NCBI GenBank assembly: GCA_913777665.1
Contig: CAJYTF010000015.1
Location: forward strand, 1-64,000
DNA: 64,000 nt
Source: an uncultured Myroides sp.
GTDB taxonomy: Bacteria > Bacteroidota > Bacteroidia > Flavobacteriales > Flavobacteriaceae
Direction of reading: 5' to 3'
The notes under the pieces were generated by a model. The model saw only the letters and a list, made by a program, of their open reading frames with translations, ran no database searches and was not told the origin of the DNA. The position numbers and the translations under genes are program-made. Positions 1 through 7,664 of the stretch are shown here, piece by piece (position 1 is the stretch's first letter; the number at the start of each line of letters is the position of its first letter).

Positions 1-9
1 AAAAAGCTT

Positions 10-118
<109 letters not shown>

Positions 119-125
119 TTTTTAG

Positions 126-159
126 AAGTCCTTTACTGAAAAGTAAAGGACTTTTTTTT
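126..159 (+). terminator. rRNA operon terminator
   Basis: A perfect 12-bp stem (AAGTCCTTTACT / AGTAAAGGACTT) closed by a GAAA tetraloop and followed by a run of T. It ends the rRNA operon just after the 5S gene. Confidence 0.95.
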
Positions 160-299
160 GGTTTTTAACCACAGATCTCACAGATTTATACAGGTTTTAT
201 TCTTAAGATATACAGTAATACAATTTACTTTATACAGCAATTTTGGCTAAAGCCGATTGTTTATTGTTTGGTAACATTGGGCTAAAGCTCGACGTAATT

Positions 300-395
300 G
301 AATAGGGATGCAGCGATTGTTGCCCTTCGGCAGGCTCAGGGTACATAACAAAAAGAGACTCGCGAAAGCCCGACCTGTAGCGGTAGCGGTTAAAT
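300..395 (-). repeat. Diverged copy of a dispersed intergenic repeat
   Basis: Read on the minus strand this stretch holds GTCGGGCTTT, then a TCTTTTTGT block, then CCCTGAGCCTGCCGAAGGG and an ATCCCTA end, in the same order as the repeat copies at 3664-3842 and 4731-4880. It is the most degraded of the three. The rest of 160-428 has A/T-rich non-coding sequence and a partial inverted pair (GGCTAAAGCC and GGGCTAAAGCTCGAC). I see no gene there. Confidence 0.5.
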
Positions 396-428
396 TAATC
401 ATAAAAAAAACTCCTACAAATGCAGGGG

Positions 429-896
429 TTATTGTAAATCTTTTAAAAGATCTAAGATTAAATTACTTTCGTAGCCTTTACGCATTAAAAAATCGACCCA
501 TTTGCGTTTTTTCTTTTCTAATGAAGTTTCTTTAATGTTGTTCCACTTATTTTCTGCAAGGGTATAAAAGTTGCTTAAATAGTCGGTTTCGATTTCTTTT
601 AAGGCGGTTTTAATGTTATAGGAAGATATGTCTCGAAATTTCAATTCTTGTTCTATACGGCGTTTGCCCCAATGTTTAAACCTGTGCTTACCTCTGGCAA
701 AACTTTTGGCAAACCGCTCTTCGTTTAAAAAGTTGTTTGCAACCAAATGATCTAAAATATAGTCAATTGCGGTTTGAAACATGCCTAACGATTTTAATTT
801 AGCTGTGACTTCTTTATAACACCGATCTTGGTAAGAACAGTAATATTCTAATTTTTTAATAGCATCGTTAACAGAAATTCCTTGGTTGTTTTGCAT
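429..896 (-). CDS. recX: Regulatory protein RecX
   Basis: A 155-residue protein matching the RecX family, which binds RecA filaments and limits their extension during recombination and SOS repair. It shows the family's all-helical three-repeat layout, with the signature stretch NFLNEERFAKSFARGK and the following HWGKRRIEQELKFRDIS. Length is typical of the family. recA is not in the window, so the gene is solitary here. It is followed on its own strand by the non-coding repeat region next to the rRNA operon. Confidence is high from the core motif. Confidence 0.93.
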   Translation of the reverse strand: MQNNQGISVNDAIKKLEYYCSYQDRCYKEVTAKLKSLGMFQTAIDYILDHLVANNFLNEERFAKSFARGKHRFKHWGKRRIEQELKFRDISSYNIKTALKEIETDYLSNFYTLAENKWNNIKETSLEKKKRKWVDFLMRKGYESNLILDLLKDLQ

Positions 897-957
897 TGGT
901 TAGGTAATTCGGGCGTATTGTTAAAGAAAGAATCCTCTGTTATGAGGATTCTTTATA

Positions 958-1233
958 TTATTTTTCATTATTAGTGTCAGATTCTTGATCTTGGTCTTCA
1001 TCATTTTCCTCTGCAAACTGACTCATGATTTGATCGATTTCTTCTTCGGTTAGTTCTTCTTCAACTTCAATATCTTCTAATAATGATTCAAACTTTTTAA
1101 TGTTCTTTTTCATTCTTTTTGAAAGATCTTCGTACTCTCCCAATAATTTTTTATACGATTTTATAACCGATTTTTGTTTTTTTAACTGCTTATTTTGCTC
1201 TTTTAGCTTTTTCTTTAATTGGTCTTTTTTCAT
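958..1233 (-). CDS. Small charged coiled-coil protein, unknown function
   Basis: A 91-residue protein built almost entirely of Lys, Glu, Gln and Asp. The first 35 residues are strongly basic (repeated KK/KE/KQ), and the C-terminal third is very acidic (EEELTEEEID, then DEDQDQESD). Heptad-like spacing of Leu and Ile suggests a coiled coil. There is no signal peptide or enzyme motif. I do not recognise a family. Codon use and the clean ATG start support a real gene, and it lies just upstream of recX on the same strand (61 nt), possibly co-transcribed. Confidence 0.65.
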   Translation of the reverse strand: MKKDQLKKKLKEQNKQLKKQKSVIKSYKKLLGEYEDLSKRMKKNIKKFESLLEDIEVEEELTEEEIDQIMSQFAEENDEDQDQESDTNNEK

Positions 1234-1311
1234 GTTGATACGTATTTATATATCATAAAAATAAGGAAAATACTTATTATATTTAGACCAACTAATGTTA
1301 AGTTTTAAATT

Positions 1312-1794
1312 ATGAACAAAATTACTTATTTACGTAAAAGATCGTTTACAAAATACTTTATTTCTTTACTGCTTTTTATTTCGGGTTTGTACTTCCTTAT
1401 TTATATCCATTTGTTTTTTGGATTGGTTTTTAGTGTGATTGGTTTTTGTATGTTGATTACAGAAGGATCACAAATTGATTTTGAACAAAAGATGTATCGA
1501 AATATTAAATCGGTTTTTGGGATCCATATAGGTAAATGGCAAAAATTACCTACGTTTGATTATATTACGGTTTTTAAAACAATAGAAGGTAAGAAGATAA
1601 GCGTAGCAACCGCTTCAACGGTAATGAGAGATGAAGTTTATCTTATTAATTTGTTTTATGACGGAAGTAGGTATATTACTTTTTATAAATCAGAAGATAA
1701 AAATGATGCTTTTAAAATGGCAATACATTTTAGTAGAATATTAAATTTAAGGATATTAGATTCTACGGCATTGCAAAGTGTATGGGTTGAATAA
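1312..1794 (+). CDS. Small membrane protein, unknown function
   Basis: A 160-residue protein with two close N-terminal transmembrane helices (roughly residues 15-33 and 35-50), then a soluble domain that looks like a PH-like beta domain (alternating strands, FEQKMYRNIKSVFGIHIGKW, then FDYITVFKTIEGK). Such short two-helix plus PH-like proteins are common and uncharacterised in Flavobacteriia. The gene stands alone between divergent and convergent neighbours and ends next to the tRNA-Leu terminator hairpin. Function unknown. Confidence 0.7.
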   Translation: MNKITYLRKRSFTKYFISLLLFISGLYFLIYIHLFFGLVFSVIGFCMLITEGSQIDFEQKMYRNIKSVFGIHIGKWQKLPTFDYITVFKTIEGKKISVATASTVMRDEVYLINLFYDGSRYITFYKSEDKNDAFKMAIHFSRILNLRILDSTALQSVWVE

Positions 1795-1795
1795 C

Positions 1796-1822
1796 AAAAA
1801 AGCCCAACTTTGCAGTTGAGCT
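1796..1822 (-). terminator. Terminator of tRNA-Leu
   Basis: On the minus strand AAGCTCAACT, a GCAA loop region and AGTTGGGCTT form a stem followed by a T-run. It lies just past the tRNA-Leu 3' end. It may also help end the convergent gene at 1312-1794. Confidence 0.75.
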
Positions 1823-1827
1823 TTCTG

Positions 1828-1907
1828 TACCTGAGGTGGGAATCGAACCCACACTCCGAAGAACACGAGTTTGAGTCGTGCGCGTCTACCAATTCCGCCA
1901 CTCAGGC
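1828..1907 (-). tRNA. tRNA-Leu (CAA)
   Basis: On the minus strand the gene starts GCCTGAGTGGCGGAATTGG and ends with a T-arm GGTTCGATTCC and acceptor CTCAGGT plus discriminator A. The anticodon stem CACGA/TCGTG encloses loop CTCAAAC, giving anticodon CAA. There is a variable arm as expected for a class II Leu tRNA. CCA is not encoded. Confidence 0.95.
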
Positions 1908-1927
1908 TTTTGCTTGAAATTGTGATG

Positions 1928-1957
1928 CAAATGTAAACACAAAATTATTTAAAACAA
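1928..1957 (-). promoter_or_regulatory. Bacteroidota-type promoter of tRNA-Leu
   Basis: On the minus strand TTG (1957-1955), a 19-nt spacer and TACATTTG (1935-1928) match the TTG / TAnnTTTG consensus of the Bacteroidota primary sigma factor. It lies about 20 nt upstream of the mature tRNA end. Confidence 0.7.
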
Positions 1958-1998
1958 ATAAAATGTCAAAAAAAATGCGGTATCATTAAAATTATTTT

Positions 1999-2006
1999 TA
2001 AATTTG
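1999..2006 (+). promoter_or_regulatory. Probable -7 element upstream of prs
   Basis: TAAATTTG matches the TAnnTTTG -7 box and would give a leader of roughly 35-40 nt before prs. No clear TTG lies at the expected distance upstream, so the call rests on one box. Confidence 0.4.
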
Positions 2007-2051
2007 CACCCACAATATAACTAACAATAATAACTACTAAATTAAGCAACA

Positions 2052-2993
2052 ATGAGTTACTTTGAACCTGAAGCAAAAGTATTTGCATGTTCGCAAAGTA
2101 CAGTATTAGCAGAAAAAATTGCAAAATATTACGGTGTAGCATTAGGACGCGTAACATTTTCGCATTACAGTGATGGTGAATTTCAACCGTCGTTTGAAGA
2201 GTCTATTCGTGGATTACGTGTGTTTTTAGTATGTTCTACTTTTCCAAGCGCCGATAACTTAATGGAATTGTTGTTAATGTGCGATGCTGCAAAACGTGCA
2301 TCTGCTCGTCACATTACCGCTGTAATTCCTTATTTCGGTTGGGCACGTCAAGATCGTAAAGACAAGCCACGTGTGCCAATAGGTGCAAAATTAGTAGCTA
2401 AAATGTTAGAAACCGCTGGTGCAACTCGTGTAATGACCATGGATTTACATGCCGATCAAATACAAGGGTTCTTTGAAAAACCGGTAGATCACTTGTATGC
2501 ATCAACTATTTTCTTGCCTTATGTACAATCATTAGGTTTAGAGAATTTAACCATAGCATCACCGGATATGGGCGGATCTAAACGTGCGTATGCTTATGCT
2601 AAATATTTAGAAAGCGAAGTTGTTGTTTGTTACAAACAGCGTAAAAAAGCCAATGTTATCGACACTATGGAATTGATTGGTGACGTAAACGGGAGAAATG
2701 TTATTTTGGTTGACGATATGATAGATACCGGAGGAACATTAGCAAAAGCTGCCGATGTGATGATGGAACGCGGAGCCTTAAGCGTACGTGCAATTTGTAC
2801 ACATGCCATTTTATCGGGCAATGCAGTAGAGAAAATAGAAAACTCATCGTTAACAGAATTAATCGTAACCGATTCTATACCGTTGAAAAAAGAAAGCAGC
2901 AAAATACGAGTGTTAAGCTGTGCCGAATTATTTGCAGATGTAATGCACATGGTACAAAACAACACATCGATCAGTGATAAATTTATCATGTAA
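2052..2993 (+). CDS. prs: Ribose-phosphate pyrophosphokinase
   Basis: PRPP synthetase, transferring pyrophosphate from ATP to ribose 5-phosphate to supply purine, pyrimidine, His, Trp and NAD synthesis in the cytosol. The 313-residue length is canonical. Visible motifs are the flexible loop YFGWARQDRK (94-103), the metal/ATP-binding DLHADQ (131-136) and the PRPP-binding loop VDDMIDTGGT (220-229). It is followed after 27 nt by rplY, a prs-ctc order widely seen in bacteria, so the two probably form an operon. Other PRPP users in this window are purN's pathway and the purF-like gene at 13349. Confidence 0.97.
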   Translation: MSYFEPEAKVFACSQSTVLAEKIAKYYGVALGRVTFSHYSDGEFQPSFEESIRGLRVFLVCSTFPSADNLMELLLMCDAAKRASARHITAVIPYFGWARQDRKDKPRVPIGAKLVAKMLETAGATRVMTMDLHADQIQGFFEKPVDHLYASTIFLPYVQSLGLENLTIASPDMGGSKRAYAYAKYLESEVVVCYKQRKKANVIDTMELIGDVNGRNVILVDDMIDTGGTLAKAADVMMERGALSVRAICTHAILSGNAVEKIENSSLTELIVTDSIPLKKESSKIRVLSCAELFADVMHMVQNNTSISDKFIM

Positions 2994-3020
2994 TTTTTTA
3001 TTAATTTTTATATATTTAAA

Positions 3021-3623
3021 ATGAAATCAATTTCAATTAAAGGACAAGAAAGAGAAAGCGTGGGTAAAGTAGCTACTAAAACCGCACGTAATGCTGGATT
3101 GGTTCCTTGCGTAGTTTACGGAGGAGAGCAACCAGTACATTTTACAGCTGAAGAAAAAGCATTCAAAAGCTTAGTGTATACTCCAAACGTACACACTGTT
3201 GCAATTGATTTAGGTGCTAAAAAAGTTGACGCTATTTTACAAGACATTCAGTTTGATCCGGTATCAGACAAAATTTTACACATCGATTTCTACCAGTTAC
3301 ACGCTGACAAAGAAATTACTATGGATGTTCCTGTAAAAGTTGTAGGTAACAGTAAAGGTGTTATGGCAGGTGGTGTTTTACGTTTAAACCAACGTAAATT
3401 AAAAGTACGTGCTTTACCAGCAAACTTACCTGATTTCGTAGAAGCTGATATTACAGAATTAGAAATGGGTAACAAATTGTACATTACTAAGTTGCCAACA
3501 AACAACTTTAAATTGTTACAACCAGACAATACAGTAATTGCACAAGTACGTATCTCTCGTGCTGCAATGAAAGCTGCTCAAGAAGCTGCAAAAGCAGAAA
3601 AAGGAGCAAAAAAGAAAAAATAA
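3021..3623 (+). CDS. rplY: 50S ribosomal protein L25 / general stress protein Ctc
   Basis: A 200-residue L25 of the long TL5/CTC type. The N-terminal domain binds 5S rRNA and an extra C-terminal beta domain (from about residue 95) distinguishes the CTC form from short E. coli L25. Family landmarks include VPCVVYGG, the HVHT-like segment [10 protein letters not shown] and [14 protein letters not shown]. The last 20 residues form an Ala/Lys/Glu-rich tail ending in KKKK. It follows prs by 27 nt and precedes a strong terminator. Confidence 0.95.
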   Translation: MKSISIKGQERESVGKVATKTARNAGLVPCVVYGGEQPVHFTAEEKAFKSLVYTPNVHTVAIDLGAKKVDAILQDIQFDPVSDKILHIDFYQLHADKEITMDVPVKVVGNSKGVMAGGVLRLNQRKLKVRALPANLPDFVEADITELEMGNKLYITKLPTNNFKLLQPDNTVIAQVRISRAAMKAAQEAAKAEKGAKKKK

Positions 3624-3640
3624 TCTCATTATTTTATACA

Positions 3641-3672
3641 AAAAAGCCTCGAATTTATTCGGGGCTTTTTTA
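3641..3672 (+). terminator. prs-rplY terminator
   Basis: AAAAAGCCTCGAA and TTCGGGGCTTTTTT form a hairpin ending in a T-run 18 nt after the rplY stop codon. Confidence 0.9.
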
Positions 3673-3842
3673 TTGGTCTATTTTTTATTTGGGCAATTCC
3701 GCCGAGGCGGATCGGGCTTTACGTTACAATCTTTTTGTTCGTTCCTCACAAAAAGGATTTTCAAATGTGTTCCCTGAGCTTGTCGAAGGGTAATCCCTTT
3801 TGCAAACAAAAAAGCCATTCCCAGTTAAGAATAGTCGTTTTT
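3664..3842 (+). repeat. Intergenic repeat, left copy beside higBA
   Basis: This stretch and 4731-4880 are direct copies of one element. They share TTTTTTATTGGTCTATTTTT, TTATTTGGGCAA, TCGGGCTTTACGTTACAATC, a hairpin (CTTTTTG ... CAAAAAG around TTCGTTCCTCA), AATCCCTTTTGCAA and a terminal hairpin AAAAAAGCCATTC ... GAAT. This copy differs by a perfect palindrome TCCGCC-GA-GGCGGA near its start and by an inserted CCCTGAGCTTGTCGAAGGG block. On the minus strand its end acts as a terminator after higA. No gene lies within it. Confidence 0.85.
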
Positions 3843-3845
3843 TAT

Positions 3846-4205
3846 TTAAGCTTGTAAAAATAATTCTGCGGGTAAATTAAAATAATCTCGTAAGCGTTTA
3901 GCTATTTTAAGCGTTAATGCTCTTTTGCCTGAAAGTATAGAAGAAACATAGCCTTTGCTGCCAATGATTGGTTCTAAATCTTGGTATTTAAGTCCTTGCT
4001 CTTGCATTTTTTCTTTTATAATATCCAAAATATCCATTTGCGGCAAAACATAATGCTTGTTGTCATAATCTTCGATCAACAAAATGAGTAGTGCAAGCTC
4101 GTCATTTTTAGCTGTATTTAAATCCGCATCAAACAATTCCATTAATCGTTCGTTTGCTTTGTTGTAATCTTCTTCTGTTTTTAAAATAGTCCAATTCATA
4201 ATCAT
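3846..4205 (-). CDS. higA: HigA-family antitoxin with HTH domain
   Basis: A 119-residue antitoxin partner of the upstream HigB-like toxin. The N-terminal half is an acidic helical arm (EEDYNKANERLMELFDAD). The C-terminal half is an XRE-type helix-turn-helix, with LKYQDLEPIIGSKGYVSSIL and the following GKRALTLKIAKRL. Antitoxins of this type bind the toxin and repress their own promoter. The start codon overlaps the toxin stop (ATGA), so the two are translationally coupled, toxin first as in higBA. An alternative ATG lies two codons later. The module sits between two direct repeats. Confidence 0.85.
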   Translation of the reverse strand: MIMNWTILKTEEDYNKANERLMELFDADLNTAKNDELALLILLIEDYDNKHYVLPQMDILDIIKEKMQEQGLKYQDLEPIIGSKGYVSSILSGKRALTLKIAKRLRDYFNLPAELFLQA

Positions 4206-4534
4206 TTGTTTTGTTTGAAGTTATTGATATTTACATCATATTTTACTGTTTCTACATTAATTTGGTCGTATTCATTGTGTGTTCCAAACCAAATAACATA
4301 ACAAGCTTGTTGTGTAAAATTAACCGAAACAACAAGTCTAAAATCATTGCCTTTTATATTAAAAACAACCCTGTTACTACCTACGATACTTGCATTTCGA
4401 TAGACACTTTTAATTTCATTGAAATTTTTAAATGTTGTTTTAGAGAACTCGTTTTCCCAGGCAATTAAGGATTTTTCGGCTAATTGATACTTAGCGATAT
4501 AATAATGTAAGGTTCTTTTAACTAAAACTTTCAT
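4202..4534 (-). CDS. higB: HigB-family toxin (ribosome-dependent mRNA interferase)
   Basis: A 110-residue basic protein of the HigB toxin family, which cleaves mRNA at the ribosome until neutralised by HigA. Family features are an early ENEFSKTTFKNFNEIK segment, the central strand VVFNIKGNDFRLVVSVNF and the late strand VIWFGTHNEYDQINV. Length is usual for the family. Promoter and autoregulatory operator would lie in 4535-4600, where the sequence is A/T-rich and shows no unmistakable operator. The protein could equally be annotated as a RelE-superfamily toxin. Confidence 0.88.
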   Translation of the reverse strand: MKVLVKRTLHYYIAKYQLAEKSLIAWENEFSKTTFKNFNEIKSVYRNASIVGSNRVVFNIKGNDFRLVVSVNFTQQACYVIWFGTHNEYDQINVETVKYDVNINNFKQNK

Positions 4535-4700
4535 AATACAAAGATAAAAAAAATGTTCACAAATTGTAAACTTGTTTTTGGTGCTTTATTTTAGATAAAT
4601 CTATTTAATTGATTTATCCGTTACTTCAAGTGATTTTTGTAATGAAATAATTGAAGATTATATCAATAAATCTCTAGCTTTCTTTCAATTTTAAAAATCA

Positions 4701-4740
4701 AAAAAGCCGAAAGTATAGTAGTTACTTTCAGCTTTTTTAT
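4701..4740. terminator. Bidirectional terminator-like hairpin
   Basis: AAAAAGCCGAAAGTA and TTACTTTCAGCTTTTT form a long stem with T-runs on both strands. It joins the left edge of the second repeat copy, although no plus-strand gene ends nearby. On the minus strand it is a second stop behind pyk. Confidence 0.7.
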
Positions 4741-4880
4741 TGGTCTATTTTTTATTTGGGCAAATCCCTGCGGGTCGGGCTTTACGTTACAATCTTTTTG
4801 TTCGTTCCTCACAAAAAGGATTTCCACTTCAATCCCTTTTGCAAGCAAAAAAGCCATTCTCGGTTAAGAATGACTTTTTA
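4731..4880 (+). repeat. Intergenic repeat, right copy beside higBA
   Basis: Direct copy of the element at 3664-3842, in the same orientation on the other side of higBA. It lacks the CCCTGAGCTTGTCGAAGGG insertion and has CCCTGCGGG where the left copy has a palindrome. Its right end (AAAAAAGCCATTC ... GAATGACTTTTTAA) is a hairpin that serves as the pyk terminator on the minus strand. Confidence 0.85.
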
Positions 4881-4900
4881 ATGTATTTAATAAATTTTTA

Positions 4901-6331
4901 TTACTCAATTTCAGAAACTCGAATCGTGTTTACCATTCCTTTTTCGTTTAAAGGCATCGACGCTAAATTAATCGTATAATCGCCTTCAGTTACGTAATTG
5001 TAATCTTTCGCTATCTGGTTAATGTCTTCAATGGTAACATCGGTGCTTTCGTATTTATCGTACCAAAAAGCAGTAACACCCCAAAGTAAACTTAACTGCG
5101 TAAGCATATTTTTGTTTGATGTGTACGCTAAAATATGTGCATTTGGTCGCCAAGCCGAGATTTGAAACGCGGTGTAGCCAGAATTGGTCAATGTATTAAT
5201 AACTTTTGCTTCAATATCGTTTGCCATAATGGCTGCATGGTAGCAAATAGATTTGGTAATAAAACGCTTGGTTTTAATTTTAGGATCGTTAACAGGTAAT
5301 TTAATCAGTTCAGAATTTTCTACACTGTTAATAATCTGTGTCATTTTTTCGATTACCTGAACAGGATAATTACCCACCGATGTTTCTCCTGAAAGCATTA
5401 CCGCATCAGCTCCATCCATTACAGAGTTTGCAACGTCGTTCACTTCGGCACGGGTAGGTGTTAAGCTGGTAATCATTGTTTCCATCATTTGTGTGGCAAT
5501 AATAACTGGAATACGAGCGTATTTTGCCTTATGAACCAATTGCTTTTGAATCAAGGGAACTTCTTGTGCTGGGATTTCAACACCCAAATCGCCACGAGCA
5601 ACCATTAAACCATCGCAATGCGATACAATTTTATTGATGTTTGCAACCGCTTCCGGTTTCTCAATTTTAGCAATAATCGGAATTTTATGATCAGAATGTT
5701 CTTCAATCAATAAACGTAAATCTTCTAAATCGTCTTCTGTCCTTACAAAAGAAAGCGCAATCCAATCTACGCTTAATTTAATCGCGAAAAGAGCATCCTT
5801 AATATCTTTCTCTGTTAAAGCCGGTAACGAAACTTTTGTGTTAGGTAAGTTTACTCCTTTTTTAGATCGCAACGGACCACCTTGTACAACAACGGCTCTA
5901 ACTTCATGAATACCATCTGTGTCTAACACCGTGAAAATAAGTTTACCATCGTCTAACAAAATACTTTCACCTGGATTTACATCTTGAGGGAAACTTTTGT
6001 AGGTCATGTACACTTTTTCGGCTGTGCCTAAAAATTCTTCTTTGGTAGAAAAAGTAATAATATCTCCCTTTTTAAGAACAACTTCATCTTTCATTACGCC
6101 TACGCGTAATTTTGGACCTTGTAAATCGGCTAATATAGAAGTGTTGTAGTTAAATTCGTCGTTTAACTCGCGAATAATTTTAACCTTATCCTCAATGTCA
6201 AAATAATCTGCGTGCGAAAAGTTAATTCTAAAAACATTTACACCAGATTCAATCATTTGTTTAATTATCTCTTTGGTGCTGCAAGCCGGACCTAAGGTTG
6301 CGACTATTTTTGTTTTTTTTCTTGGTAACAT
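4901..6331 (-). CDS. pyk: Pyruvate kinase
   Basis: Catalyses the last glycolytic step, phosphoenolpyruvate plus ADP to pyruvate plus ATP. The 476-residue protein has the TIM-barrel start KTKIVATLGPAC, the substrate motif RINFSH, ADLQGPKLRVG and the signature IIAKIEKPEAV with the catalytic Lys, then GDLGVEIP and the ATQMMETM segment. The C-terminal regulatory domain is present and of normal size. It is the distal gene of a minus-strand cluster (acpP, fabF, rnc, IPExxxVDY, pyk), starting one base after the IPExxxVDY stop codon. Confidence 0.97.
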   Translation of the reverse strand: MLPRKKTKIVATLGPACSTKEIIKQMIESGVNVFRINFSHADYFDIEDKVKIIRELNDEFNYNTSILADLQGPKLRVGVMKDEVVLKKGDIITFSTKEEFLGTAEKVYMTYKSFPQDVNPGESILLDDGKLIFTVLDTDGIHEVRAVVVQGGPLRSKKGVNLPNTKVSLPALTEKDIKDALFAIKLSVDWIALSFVRTEDDLEDLRLLIEEHSDHKIPIIAKIEKPEAVANINKIVSHCDGLMVARGDLGVEIPAQEVPLIQKQLVHKAKYARIPVIIATQMMETMITSLTPTRAEVNDVANSVMDGADAVMLSGETSVGNYPVQVIEKMTQIINSVENSELIKLPVNDPKIKTKRFITKSICYHAAIMANDIEAKVINTLTNSGYTAFQISAWRPNAHILAYTSNKNMLTQLSLLWGVTAFWYDKYESTDVTIEDINQIAKDYNYVTEGDYTINLASMPLNEKGMVNTIRVSEIE

Positions 6332-6332
6332 A

Positions 6333-6851
6333 TTAAAAAATTAAATTTTTTTGTGATTTTATATTTAAAGAATCAATATCAACAACAAATTGGGTAGATA
6401 TGTTCTTTATGTTTTGAAGTTTTTCTAACAAATTGTCTGTGTCAAACAAAAAATCAGTGTTTTCAATCAGAATAAAAAAGTCTATATTTTTCCATTCGGG
6501 TATCAGATAATGCGTTGCTGCAAACAAATCTTCGTTGTTTTTAAACAAAGAGTACCCTTCGTCGGTATCATTTTCTGTATAATTCGATTTGTTTTCGAAC
6601 AACCGCCAAATTAAATGGTTTTTATGATCTTGATACAAAAAACTCCGAAAAAAAGCAGTTACATTTTCTGTCAGCGATATTTCAGGAAGCACTTTTTTAA
6701 ACTGCACACCCAAATATCTGTTTAAAGAATACGCCATTTTGTAATCGGGCATGTTAGATTTTATGGCAATTAGAACAATATCGTCCTTATCGTCATCAAT
6801 AAAATCCAGTTTGTGTAAAACTTCGTTTGTATTTTTTTTCTGCGGCGTCAT
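6333..6851 (-). CDS. IPExxxVDY-family protein
   Basis: A 172-residue protein of a Bacteroidota family named after its motif, seen here in the variant form IPEWKNIDF (about residues 117-125). The family has no known activity. Members commonly lie between rnc and pyk, and that is the order here. The N-terminal third (HKLDFIDDDKDDIVLIAIKS) and FFRSFLYQDHKNHLIWRLFENK fit the family. No signal peptide or membrane segment is seen. The family assignment rests on synteny plus the degenerate motif. Confidence 0.8.
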   Translation of the reverse strand: MTPQKKNTNEVLHKLDFIDDDKDDIVLIAIKSNMPDYKMAYSLNRYLGVQFKKVLPEISLTENVTAFFRSFLYQDHKNHLIWRLFENKSNYTENDTDEGYSLFKNNEDLFAATHYLIPEWKNIDFFILIENTDFLFDTDNLLEKLQNIKNISTQFVVDIDSLNIKSQKNLIF

Positions 6852-6914
6852 TCTTTAACAAAAATACAAAATTTAAATGCTATTATTGACTGAAACGCAA
6901 TATTTAATCATTTT

Positions 6915-7658
6915 TTAATGATGCTGTATTTGATTTTGCAATGCAAAGTAGGCGCGATGAGCCGCTTTTTCTTCGGCCTTTTTCTTGCTTGTGGCGCGTG
7001 CACGTGCAATAACCACTTCGTTAAAATACAGTTTTATGTAGAAATGTTTTACGTTGTCTTTTCCGTTATCGTCGCAGTTTTCAAACTTAAAAGTACATTT
7101 GTTTTTCTGGCAATATTCAATAAAAAGACTTTTGTAGCTTGATATTTTATTTTCCAGATGTTCCAGATCTTTAAAATCGATCAAGATATTTTTGTAGATG
7201 AATTTTTCGCAGGCAGTAAATCCGCAATCAACATAAATGGCGCCGATTAAAGCTTCTAACAAATTACCGTTGATGTTATCGCCAAAGTTGTGGATATTGG
7301 CTTTTGTTCGAACCAAATCAATCAAATGCAGTTTTTTGCCAATGCTGTTTAGGTACGATCTGTTAACGATTTTCGATCGCATTTGGGTAAGGTAACCTTC
7401 ATCGCCTTTTGGAGCATTTTTATATAAAAACGCCGCAATGACCGATCCTAAAATAGCATCACCCAAAAACTCCAAACGCTCGTAATTTAAAGGTTCGCCT
7501 GTTATACCGATTTTGTTAAGCGAACGATGTGTAAACGCGGTTTCAAAAAGCAACGGATTTTTTGGCTTGTATTCGATTATTTTCGAAATTTCTGAACAAA
7601 AAATCCCGCTATCATTAATAGGGGATTTTTTTGTCAGTATTTTTTTAAGCCAATTCAT
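6915..7658 (-). CDS. rnc: Ribonuclease III
   Basis: Double-strand-specific endoribonuclease for rRNA and mRNA processing. The RNase III signature ERLEFLGDAIL (60-70) supplies catalytic Glu63 and Asp67, and a later E/D pair sits in NLLEALIGAIYVDCG. The C-terminal third is a double-stranded RNA-binding domain ending in ARATSKKKAEEKAAHRA. Length of 247 residues is slightly longer than the E. coli enzyme because of an N-terminal extension, as usual in Flavobacteriia. The start lies 6 nt from the fabF stop, so the two are co-transcribed. Confidence 0.96.
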   Translation of the reverse strand: MNWLKKILTKKSPINDSGIFCSEISKIIEYKPKNPLLFETAFTHRSLNKIGITGEPLNYERLEFLGDAILGSVIAAFLYKNAPKGDEGYLTQMRSKIVNRSYLNSIGKKLHLIDLVRTKANIHNFGDNINGNLLEALIGAIYVDCGFTACEKFIYKNILIDFKDLEHLENKISSYKSLFIEYCQKNKCTFKFENCDDNGKDNVKHFYIKLYFNEVVIARARATSKKKAEEKAAHRAYFALQNQIQHH

Positions 7659-7664
7659 GCTTAA

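Noticed and set aside
308..535. 75-residue plus-strand ORF
   Set aside because: It lies in the repeat and antisense to the recX 3' end, with no family-like sequence.
1683..1901. 72-residue minus-strand ORF (MAELVDAHDSNS...)
   Set aside because: It runs through tRNA-Leu and its terminator. This frame is a well-known false ORF inside tRNA genes.
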